This document shows, piece by piece, positions 1 to 4,908 of a stretch of 5,595 bases of DNA (within the stretch, counting starts at the first letter, position 1; each line of letters starts with the position of its first letter). The translations under genes and the position numbers were made by a program. The DNA lies in assembly GCA_021775515.1 (NCBI GenBank), contig JAJFHR010000070.1, forward strand, positions 1 to 5,595, written 5' to 3'. Below the pieces are notes generated by a model that searched no databases, was not told the origin of the DNA, and saw only the letters and a program-made list of their open reading frames with translations. This DNA comes from Hyphomicrobiales bacterium (GTDB lineage Bacteria > Pseudomonadota > Alphaproteobacteria > Rhizobiales > JAJFHR01).

Positions 1-100
1 AGGCCTTCGTTCCGGAATAATCGAATTCGCACGCCTGACCAATTACACTCGGGCCTGCGCCTTTATTCTTTATGCTTTTTATGTCAGTGCGTTTGGGCAT
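1..100 (-). CDS. carB: Carbamoyl-phosphate synthase large subunit, N-terminal fragment (runs off left edge)
   Basis: The reading frame starts at ATG 100-98 and is open to the window edge, giving 33 codons. It begins MPKRTDIKSI and contains GQACEFDYSGT, the N-terminal signature of CarB, the large subunit that makes carbamoyl phosphate from ammonia, bicarbonate and ATP for arginine and pyrimidine synthesis. The start matches the family start. Oddities: where the family has a hydrophobic strand (ILI or MII) before GAGPIVIG, this frame has KNK; the I of GPIV is S; and the Q after SGT is K. These lie in a buried beta strand of the pre-ATP-grasp fold, so this copy may be decaying, a duplicated 5' remnant, or affected by sequence error. 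No carA precedes it; the upstream gene on this strand is the Lrp regulator. The Shine-Dalgarno is poor. Homology is confident; function is not. Confidence 0.72.
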   Translation of the reverse strand, partial: MPKRTDIKSIKNKGAGPSVIGQACEFDYSGTKA

Positions 101-141
101 TCGCCGTAATTCGCCTGCTTTGAGCAGCCAGGCCGATCTTG

Positions 142-170
142 ATGTTAAAATTACGATTTTGAAGCAGCAA
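142..170 (-). promoter_or_regulatory. Candidate sigma-70-type promoter for the carB fragment
   Basis: Read on the minus strand, TTGCTG (170-165) is a -35 candidate and TAACAT (147-142) a -10 candidate, with a 17-nt spacer. The predicted start would be near 135, giving a leader of about 35 nt before the carB ATG. The match is moderate (3/6 and 4/6 to the E. coli consensus), so this is only a hint that carB is transcribed independently of the upstream regulator. Confidence 0.27.
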
Positions 171-213
171 TCGGCTGGGTTCCTACACTATGCAGAGCCA
201 GGTTTCCAGTGAG

Positions 214-234
214 AAATCAGCCAGAGGCCGATTT
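214..234 (-). terminator. Possible weak intrinsic terminator of the lrp-like gene
   Basis: An inverted repeat pairs 214-222 with 226-234 (9 bp including one G-U pair, 3-nt loop), 57 nt past the regulator's stop codon. On the minus strand the 3' arm ends in TTT and runs into CTC, a poor U-tract. It could end lrp transcription before carB. A second short hairpin (256-260 with 267-271, arms GCGGG/CCCGC) lies closer to the stop but has no U-tract on either strand. Confidence 0.33.
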
Positions 235-290
235 AGTGGCGTTCAGGTGTGGATTGCGGGCATTTTCCCGCCGCTGCCGCTATCTCGTCC

Positions 291-782
291 CTATAAATCA
301 ACCGGAGCAACGCTGATAAGCGGTACACCTGGTTCATATTTTGATTGCCGGATCGTCAACGAGGTTTTTACTACATCAACATTAGGGGCAGCCGTCAGTT
401 CATTTATGATGAAATCCTGAAAAGCCTGCAGGTCGGGTGCGACGCACTTGAGGGCGAAATCCACCTCCCCCGACAGCATATGACACTCCCGGACAATCGG
501 CCATGTGCCCACGGTTTCTTCAAAGGCCAACAGATCTGCTTCAGCCTGACTGTGCAGCCCCACCATCGCAAATGCGGTTACGTCGAAGCCCAACAGCTTT
601 GCATCAAGTTTGGCCCGATAGCCGGTAATCATTCCAGCATCTTCCAGCGCTCGTACCCGACGCAAACACGGTGGCGGAGAAACGCCAACGCGGGCGGCCA
701 ACTCGACATTTGTCATACGCCCATCGCTCTGGAGTTCAGCGAGGATCATCCAGTCAATGTTATCAAGCTTTACCTTGACCAT
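291..782 (-). CDS. Lrp/AsnC family transcriptional regulator
   Basis: A 163-residue protein of normal size for this DNA-binding family. Residues about 5-60 form the winged helix-turn-helix, starting LDNIDWMILAELQSDGRMT; the recognition-helix region is VSPPPCLRRVRALEDAG (34-50). Residues about 66-145 are the RAM (ligand-sensing, oligomerising) domain, with the typical SGEVDF turn near 103-108. Such proteins usually form octamers that wrap DNA and often repress their own gene. An AGGAG Shine-Dalgarno (798-794 on this strand) lies 11 nt before ATG 782-780, which fixes the start. The gene is divergent from the ELM1/oxygenase/trxB run. The PPPCLRR recognition helix resembles the Lrp copy linked to trxB in alphaproteobacteria as I recall it. 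The ligand cannot be inferred. Confidence 0.93.
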   Translation of the reverse strand: MVKVKLDNIDWMILAELQSDGRMTNVELAARVGVSPPPCLRRVRALEDAGMITGYRAKLDAKLLGFDVTAFAMVGLHSQAEADLLAFEETVGTWPIVRECHMLSGEVDFALKCVAPDLQAFQDFIINELTAAPNVDVVKTSLTIRQSKYEPGVPLISVAPVDL

Positions 783-830
783 ATATGTTACATCTCCTAG
801 AGGTGACAGGCCCTGACTTTAGCCACTGTC

Positions 831-858
831 ATAAAAGCCTAACACGAATAAGGCTCAA
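831..858 (-). promoter_or_regulatory. Candidate promoter for the lrp-like gene
   Basis: On the minus strand TTGAGC (858-853) and TTTTAT (836-831) are separated by 16 nt, each matching 4 of 6 consensus positions. Transcription would begin near 824, about 40 nt before the lrp start codon. It physically overlaps the plus-strand candidate at 839-867, which would make the two transcription units mutually sensitive. Confidence 0.3.
836..855. promoter_or_regulatory. Dyad between divergent genes, possible operator
   Basis: AGCCT (836-840) and AGGCT (851-855) form a perfect 5-bp inverted repeat with a 10-nt spacer, so the half-site centres are 15 bp apart. It covers both candidate promoters of the divergent region. 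That suits a regulator such as the adjacent Lrp-like protein, but short dyads arise often by chance. Confidence 0.25.
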
Positions 859-867
859 TTTTATAAC
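839..867 (+). promoter_or_regulatory. Candidate promoter for the ELM1-like/oxygenase unit
   Basis: CTAACA (839-844, 4/6 to TTGACA) and TATAAC (862-867, 5/6 to TATAAT) are spaced by 17 nt. The predicted start is near 874, leaving a leader of about 73 nt to ATG 947. A second TATAAT lies at 937-942 but has no recognisable -35 and would start transcription essentially at the start codon. Confidence 0.33.
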
Positions 868-946
868 ATTACCAGCAGGTGGTATATTCGATCCACGGTT
901 CAGGGCTCACGACACGCCGAAAAATGTTATCAGGCTTATAATTTAC

Positions 947-1975
947 ATGCTCTTCAATTCATCATCAAACCTAACAGAAAAAAACGAACGCCACGATCAA
1001 TTGAAAGGCAAACGAGCCTGGATTGTTACAACTGGTCGGGCGGGAGAAAATTCTCAATGCCTGGGAGTTGCCGAGGCCCTGGGTCTCGAAATTGAATTCA
1101 AGACCATCTCACCACCTGCTCCGTGGCGCTATCTGGCACCCTGGGGACCAACGCCACCAGGGGCTGGCATTGGCTCAAGCTCCGGACAATTTTCAACCCC
1201 GCTGCCTGAAATCATTTTAGGCACCGGCCGCCAGGCCGTTCCCTATATCCGCGCCCTTCGTAAACTGGCCTCAAAAAAAACCCTACCGGTTTTTCTGCAA
1301 AACCCCGGTGCCGGTAACAAGGTAGCTGATTTGATCTGGATTTCCGATCATGACCGAGGCCATCTCAGCGGTGAGAATGTAATCTCCACTCTAACGGCTC
1401 CCCACCGCATAACCGCCGATTGTTTGAGGCAAGCCCTAAAAACCGCAAAGCTGGATACCGCTGGGCTGACAAGACCCTGCATTGCTGTTTCAGTTGGCGG
1501 AAACAACTCAGTTTATAAATTCAACAGCGCAACTTGCCAAAGGTTTGCACAACACCTCGCCAAACTAGCTCAAAGTGGCCTGAGTTTTCTGGTCACGCCC
1601 TCACGCCGGACCGATAAAGAAATAATCAACGTTATCCACTCTGCAATAAGCAGCGCACCTCACCGTATATGGGATGGCGCGGGCCACAATCCCTATTTTG
1701 AGTATCTTGCTTATTGCGATGCCGTTATTGTAACGGCTGATTCAGTGAACATGACCGGTGAAGCCATCGCAACGCAGAAACCGGTATATATATTTGAGCC
1801 GGACGGAGGATCGCGAAAATTTAAACATTTTCACGATCAGCTTCAACAACGGGGCATTACAAGGCCCTTTGACGGCACCATCGAAACCTGGCGCTACGAG
1901 CCATTGGATGCAACACAAGAGATTGCGCGCGAAATTGAAATGCGGTGGCACCAAAAACAAAGCGAAACAACGTGA
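947..1975 (+). CDS. ELM1-like (DUF1022) family protein, predicted GT-B-like fold
   Basis: Counting from ATG 947 the protein has 342 residues, near the usual size of bacterial members. Landmarks are KRAWIVTTGRAGEN (22-35), GTGRQAVPYIRAL (92-104), VGGNNSVYKF (183-192), TPSRRT (217-222) and the strongly conserved block GHNPYFEYLAYCDAVIVTAD (246-265) followed by SVNMTGEA. The family is named after plant ELM1, which recruits dynamin to mitochondria; the bacterial role is unknown and the fold resembles GT-B glycosyltransferases. There is no signal peptide or obvious membrane segment. The start is uncertain: the frame is open back to ATG 785, but those extra 54 residues overlap the divergent promoters and look non-coding. 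TTG 1001 is another option just before the conserved core; none of the three has a good Shine-Dalgarno. It is followed 13 nt later by the oxygenase gene, so the two are probably co-transcribed. Confidence 0.85.
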   Translation: MLFNSSSNLTEKNERHDQLKGKRAWIVTTGRAGENSQCLGVAEALGLEIEFKTISPPAPWRYLAPWGPTPPGAGIGSSSGQFSTPLPEIILGTGRQAVPYIRALRKLASKKTLPVFLQNPGAGNKVADLIWISDHDRGHLSGENVISTLTAPHRITADCLRQALKTAKLDTAGLTRPCIAVSVGGNNSVYKFNSATCQRFAQHLAKLAQSGLSFLVTPSRRTDKEIINVIHSAISSAPHRIWDGAGHNPYFEYLAYCDAVIVTADSVNMTGEAIATQKPVYIFEPDGGSRKFKHFHDQLQQRGITRPFDGTIETWRYEPLDATQEIAREIEMRWHQKQSETT

Positions 1976-1988
1976 AGGCCAATAAGTA

Positions 1989-2609
1989 ATGAGTTTTCTG
2001 GACATAGATGCATTACAACGGGCAACACCGGTCAGCGATCCTTTCAATTATGTTGTCGTGCCTGAGTTCATTCGCACCTCCCGGCAATCACAGGCGATCG
2101 ACAGTTTTCCGCAAATTAGCCAGGGCGGTTCTTTTCCGCTTATCAGCCTTGCGCTCAACCCGGCTTTTAACTCGCTTCTTGAGGAGCTGGATGGAGAGGC
2201 CTTTGAACAGGCGGTAGAGGAAAAATTCGGCGTCGAGCTTAAAGGAAAGCCAAAGCTGTTCAGCTTGCGCGGCTATTGCAGAAGCAAAGACGGTAAAATT
2301 CACACTGATTCCAAAGAAAAGATCATCACGGTTTTGCTTTACATAAATCACGAGTGGACAGAGCCCGGCGGGCGTTTAAGGCTGCTAAAGAGCAATAATT
2401 TGAATGATTATGTGGACGAGGTCGCTCCCGACAACGGTACCCTCTTGATTTTTCGCCGCTCAGACAACAGTTTCCATGGACACGAACCTTTTGAAGGCAA
2501 GAGGTGCAGCATTCAGTTGAACTGGCTGACAACGGATCAACGGCGCAGATTTCAGACCATGCGGCACAGTTTATCCGCCAAACTGAAAAATCTCACGGGC
2601 CGTGGTTAA
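1989..2609 (+). CDS. 2OG-Fe(II) oxygenase (prolyl-hydroxylase-like) family protein
   Basis: A 206-residue predicted cytoplasmic dioxygenase using Fe(II), O2 and 2-oxoglutarate. The double-stranded beta-helix core carries the iron triad H105-x-D107 (in GKIHTDSKEK) and distal H163 in SDNSFHGHEPFEG, with R172 of GKRCSIQLNW placed to bind 2-oxoglutarate. The LLYINHEWTEPGGRLRLL stretch (116-133) is typical of this hydroxylase group. All expected catalytic residues are present. A GAAGG Shine-Dalgarno (1974-1978) overlaps the stop codon of the ELM1-like gene, so translational coupling is likely. The substrate is unknown. Pairing with a GT-B-like protein would fit modification of a sugar, lipid or protein conjugate, but that is inference only. 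Confidence 0.88.
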   Translation: MSFLDIDALQRATPVSDPFNYVVVPEFIRTSRQSQAIDSFPQISQGGSFPLISLALNPAFNSLLEELDGEAFEQAVEEKFGVELKGKPKLFSLRGYCRSKDGKIHTDSKEKIITVLLYINHEWTEPGGRLRLLKSNNLNDYVDEVAPDNGTLLIFRRSDNSFHGHEPFEGKRCSIQLNWLTTDQRRRFQTMRHSLSAKLKNLTGRG

Positions 2610-2681
2610 CAGATTAGGTTTTCGAAGGTTGGAATATTTAGGTGACATCAGGTTCGCCTAGCAATGATATCAGGACAGGTC

Positions 2682-3644
2682 ATGAGCGCAAAACATTCAA
2701 AAGTTATTATTGTAGGATCAGGCCCGGCTGGATATACCGCCGCGATTTATGCCTCCCGCGCAATGCTGGAACCTACCTTAATTCAAGGGATCCAACCTGG
2801 TGGCCAGCTCACCATCACCACCGATGTAGAAAACTATCCCGGTTTTGCCGAGGTCATACAGGGACCATGGCTCATGGAGCAAATGCAGGCTCAGGCTGAA
2901 AATGTCGGGACAATTATGGTCCAGGACCACATAAACCAGGTGGATCTCAAATCCACACCGATCAGCCTGACAGGTGATTCGGGAAACCTCTACACCTGCG
3001 ATGCTCTCATCATTGCCACCGGTGCACAGGCTAAATGGCTTGGCTTGCCCTCTGAGCAAAAGTTCCAGGGGTTTGGTGTTTCAGCCTGTGCCACCTGCGA
3101 TGGCTTTTTCTATCGCAACAAACAGGTCGCCGTTATCGGCGGCGGTAATACCGCTGTGGAAGAAGCTCTGTTTTTGACAAATTTTGCCGACAAAGTCACA
3201 CTCATTCACCGGCGGGATGAATTACGCTCTGAAAAAATTCTACAGCACCGCCTGTTCAACCATGAAAAAATCGAAGTTTTGTGGGACACGGTTCTTGAAG
3301 AGGTTGTCGGCACGGACAACCCTCCCGGCGTAACCGGCGTGCGGCTAAAACATGCAAAAACCGGAGAGATTAGCCAACTTGCTGTAGACGGTGTATTTAT
3401 CGCCATCGGTCATGCACCGGCAACGGAACTTTTTTCTGACCAGTTGGAGACAAAAACCGGCGGTTATATTGTAACAGCCCCCGATTCCACCGCGACTTCA
3501 ATCCCGGGCGTGTTTGCTGCCGGTGATGTGACGGACGACATTTATCGCCAAGCAGTAACTGCCGCCGGCCAGGGGTGCATGGCGGCATTAGAAGCCGAAA
3601 AATATCTGGCAGAATTAGGTGCCCGGTCGCAGGCTGCTGAGTAA
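2682..3644 (+). CDS. trxB: Thioredoxin-disulfide reductase
   Basis: A flavoprotein that uses NADPH to reduce thioredoxin in the cytoplasm. From ATG 2682 it has 320 residues, matching the roughly 320 of the low-molecular-weight bacterial type. It shows the FAD-binding GSGPAG (12-17), the redox-active CATC (C136, C139) in SACATCDGFF, the NADPH-binding GGGNTAVEE (153-161) with HRRDELR (176-182), and the C-terminal FAD motif GVFAAGDVTDDIYRQA (276-291). All catalytic features are intact. I prefer ATG 2682 over the in-frame ATG 2664 because AGGA (2672-2675) lies 6 nt upstream and the family normally begins a few residues before KVIIVGSG. The oxygenase stop lies 72 bp upstream and I see no convincing promoter or terminator between them, so it may be read through from the upstream pair or have its own weak promoter. 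Confidence 0.97.
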   Translation: MSAKHSKVIIVGSGPAGYTAAIYASRAMLEPTLIQGIQPGGQLTITTDVENYPGFAEVIQGPWLMEQMQAQAENVGTIMVQDHINQVDLKSTPISLTGDSGNLYTCDALIIATGAQAKWLGLPSEQKFQGFGVSACATCDGFFYRNKQVAVIGGGNTAVEEALFLTNFADKVTLIHRRDELRSEKILQHRLFNHEKIEVLWDTVLEEVVGTDNPPGVTGVRLKHAKTGEISQLAVDGVFIAIGHAPATELFSDQLETKTGGYIVTAPDSTATSIPGVFAAGDVTDDIYRQAVTAAGQGCMAALEAEKYLAELGARSQAAE

Positions 3645-3686
3645 CCATAGCAAACGCATTTTTGCTGATCACAGACCTCTTATCGT

Positions 3687-3690
3687 GGAG
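3687..3690 (+). promoter_or_regulatory. Ribosome binding site of the LysR gene
   Basis: GGAG lies 8 nt before ATG 3699 and fixes the LysR start. The 54-bp gap after trxB has no clear terminator; the only hairpin (GCAAA 3650-3654 with TTTGC 3661-3665) is short and lacks a U-tract. Read-through from trxB into lysR is therefore plausible. Confidence 0.6.
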
Positions 3691-3698
3691 CAATATTT

Positions 3699-4595
3699 AT
3701 GGATTGGGATAAACTCAAGGTATTCCACTCAGTTGCGGAAGCGGGTAGTTTTACCCATGCCGGAGAGGTTATTGGCCTGAGCCAGTCAGCCGTCTCTCGC
3801 CAGGTATCATCTTTGGAAAAAGACCTCAAGGTACCGCTTTTTCATCGCCATGCGCGCGGGTTGATTTTGACCGAGCAGGGCGAACTGCTGTACCGCACTG
3901 CACATGAGGTATTTACCAAGCTGGAATCAACGCAAACAATGCTGCGCGATTCCAAGGACAAACCTTCCGGTGATTTGCGCATTACGACGACCGTAGGTCT
4001 CGGCGCCAATTGGCTGACCCCGCGATTGTCGGAGTTTATCGAGCTTTATCCCGACATTCGCGTTCATCTCCTGTTGGAGGATTCTGAGTTGGACCTTGGC
4101 ATGCGCCAGGCAGATGTTGCCTTGCGGTTACGCAAACCTGTGCAGGCCGAATTAATCCAGCGAAAACTCTTTACTGTGCATTTTTATATTTATGCCTCTC
4201 CTGGATATATCAACAAGTACGGAGCACCGAAATCTGTCGAAGACCTCGACAATCATCGCATTATTACCTTTGGCAGCATGACCCCGCCCTATCTGCAAAA
4301 TATTAACTGGCTGGAAAATCAGGGGCTAAACGGTGGCAAACCCCGCAAACCCATCCTCAGTGTCAACAGCGTTGACGGCATAAAACGAGCCGCTCAAAAC
4401 GGTATTGGCATCGCCGCCTTGCCAAATTACATCGTTCGCGATGAAGGAAAAGCCGGCCTGATAAAGATTTTAACTGAGATTGAAACACCAAGTTTTGATA
4501 CCTATTTTGTCTACGCAGAAGAAATACGAAATTCCGCCCGCATGATCGTATTTCGTGATTTCCTGCTTTCGAAGGCAAAACAATGGTCGTTTTAA
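3699..4595 (+). CDS. LysR family transcriptional regulator
   Basis: The 298-residue length is standard for LysR activators/repressors. Residues 1-60 are the winged helix-turn-helix: MDWDKLKVFHSVAEAGSFT, then LSQSAVSRQVSSLEKDL as recognition helix (about 27-43) and the wing LFHRHARGLILTEQGELL. A linker helix (about 62-88) leads to a two-lobed periplasmic-binding-like effector domain starting at GDLRITTTVGLGANWLTP and ending near residue 290. It lies 54 bp after trxB on the same strand, an arrangement I recall from other alphaproteobacteria. That suggests but does not prove a link to thiol redox. LysR proteins usually control a divergent neighbour, yet this one is co-directional with trxB, so its target is unclear. 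The effector domain has few cysteines and no OxyR-like redox pair that I can see. Confidence 0.95.
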   Translation: MDWDKLKVFHSVAEAGSFTHAGEVIGLSQSAVSRQVSSLEKDLKVPLFHRHARGLILTEQGELLYRTAHEVFTKLESTQTMLRDSKDKPSGDLRITTTVGLGANWLTPRLSEFIELYPDIRVHLLLEDSELDLGMRQADVALRLRKPVQAELIQRKLFTVHFYIYASPGYINKYGAPKSVEDLDNHRIITFGSMTPPYLQNINWLENQGLNGGKPRKPILSVNSVDGIKRAAQNGIGIAALPNYIVRDEGKAGLIKILTEIETPSFDTYFVYAEEIRNSARMIVFRDFLLSKAKQWSF

Positions 4596-4630
4596 AGCGA
4601 AATATTGTTGTAAAATCAATAGGTTAAAGC

Positions 4631-4657
4631 TATGCATTTTTTGCATATCTCTTATGC
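4631..4657. repeat. Cluster of three short TATGC-type inverted repeats
   Basis: TATGCA (4631-4636) pairs with TGCATA (4642-4647) around a T5 loop, and GCATA (4643-4647) can alternatively pair with TATGC (4653-4657) around TCTCT. The middle copy can therefore pair with either neighbour. It lies just after lysR and before the sRNA candidate. It could be a weak lysR terminator or a binding site upstream of the sRNA. The stems are AT-rich and short, so function is unproven. Confidence 0.3.
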
Positions 4658-4668
4658 GCAATAGGCTC

Positions 4669-4697
4669 TTGTGATTCGGGTTAAGAATAGGCAAATT
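4669..4697 (+). promoter_or_regulatory. Weak promoter candidate for the sRNA
   Basis: TTGTGA (4669-4674, preceded by C as in the alphaproteobacterial CTTG pattern) and CAAATT (4692-4697) are spaced by 17 nt, predicting a start near 4704. The -10 is poor (3/6), so an alternative sigma factor or a different start is possible. I found no GGAAC EcfG-type -35 element upstream. Confidence 0.22.
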
Positions 4698-4707
4698 TAC
4701 ATCAACA

Positions 4708-4720
4708 CGATCATTGATCG
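4708..4720. repeat. 13-bp palindrome at the predicted sRNA 5' end
   Basis: CGATCA and TGATCG flank a single central T, a perfect 6-bp dyad. It lies immediately upstream of the first C-rich hairpin. As DNA it could be an operator near the sRNA start; as RNA it could form a small 5' hairpin (CGATC, 3-nt loop, GATCG). Confidence 0.35.
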
Positions 4721-4836
4721 GAAGTTAGACGAAACGCTTCTCCTCCCTCCCCCTAAAGACGCGTTTCGTAAGTAGACCTGCCCTCCCTCCCAGCTGGTCG
4801 GTCTGCGGCGCCTGAATAAGGGCGCTCTTATTAAAG

Positions 4837-4873
4837 AAACCGGGCGCGCCCAAATGGCGAGCCCGGTTTTTTT
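4837..4873 (+). terminator. Strong rho-independent terminator, possibly bidirectional
   Basis: AAACCGGGC (4837-4845) pairs with GCCCGGTTT (4861-4869), a 9-bp stem extended after a G/A mismatch by CGCC (4847-4850) with GGCG (4856-4859). Seven T residues run 4867-4873. It ends the plus-strand sRNA candidate and any lysR read-through. On the minus strand the same stem is followed by a U-rich TTTCTTTAAT, so it may also stop msrP transcripts arriving from the right. Confidence 0.9.
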
Positions 4874-4908
4874 ATTGTCCGGCTTCCAGACTGAAAGATG
4901 AATTCGAT

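Larger units (their letters stand above)
4704..4873 (+). ncRNA. Putative trans-acting sRNA with two anti-Shine-Dalgarno hairpins
   Basis: The segment has no coding frame but four successive hairpins. Hairpin 1 pairs ACGAAACGC (4729-4737) with GCGTTTCGT (4761-4769), a perfect 9-bp stem with a 23-nt loop containing CTCCTCCCTCCCCC. Hairpin 2 pairs 4772-4778 with 4800-4806 (7 bp, one G-U), exposing CCCTCCCTCCC. Hairpin 3 pairs GCGCC (4808-4812) with GGCGC (4821-4825), or alternatively AATAAG (4815-4820) with CTTATT (4827-4832). Hairpin 4 is a strong intrinsic terminator. C-rich loops complementary to ribosome binding sites are the hallmark of alphaproteobacterial sRNAs such as Rhodobacter CcsR/CuckooRNA and rhizobial alpha-r14/NfeR. 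I infer a similar role, repressing translation of several mRNAs, probably under stress. The strand is set by the terminator's U-tract. The 5' end is a guess; the RNA could begin as late as about 4725. Confidence 0.6.

Noticed and set aside
1..60. tRNA 3' end suggested by a TCGAATTCG stretch
   Set aside because: No acceptor or anticodon stems can be paired, and the segment is explained by the carB frame on the minus strand.
45..75. Adenine-directed mutagenesis (diversity-generating retroelement) as the cause of the carB changes
   Set aside because: Four of the five inferred changes fall on plus-strand adenines, which is suggestive, but the ancestor is guessed. The site is at a gene start rather than a variable 3' end, and no template repeat or reverse transcriptase is visible.
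190..420. A 76-codon plus-strand frame starting in the carB-lrp gap
   Set aside because: Low-complexity composition, no homology that I recognise, and it overlaps the lrp coding region in antisense.
345..800. A 151-codon open frame on the plus strand opposite the Lrp-like gene
   Set aside because: It is antisense to a gene with clear family motifs, its protein has no recognisable domain, and it has no credible ribosome binding site. It is a shadow frame.
785..946. The 54-residue upstream extension of the ELM1-like frame
   Set aside because: It spans the divergent promoter region, starts 2 bp from the lrp start codon and resembles no family N-terminus. It was kept only as an alternative start.
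2610..2681. A dedicated trxB promoter between oxygenase and trxB
   Set aside because: TTAACA at 2606-2611 resembles a -35 element, but no -10 lies at 16-18 nt; the nearest AT-rich hexamer is about 20 nt away.
4738..4791. G-quadruplex on the minus strand opposite the C-rich loops
   Set aside because: The G runs are near-miss only: three G3 tracts and a G2 in one cluster, a G5, G3 and G2 in the other. The strong plus-strand stems and terminator explain the C-richness better.
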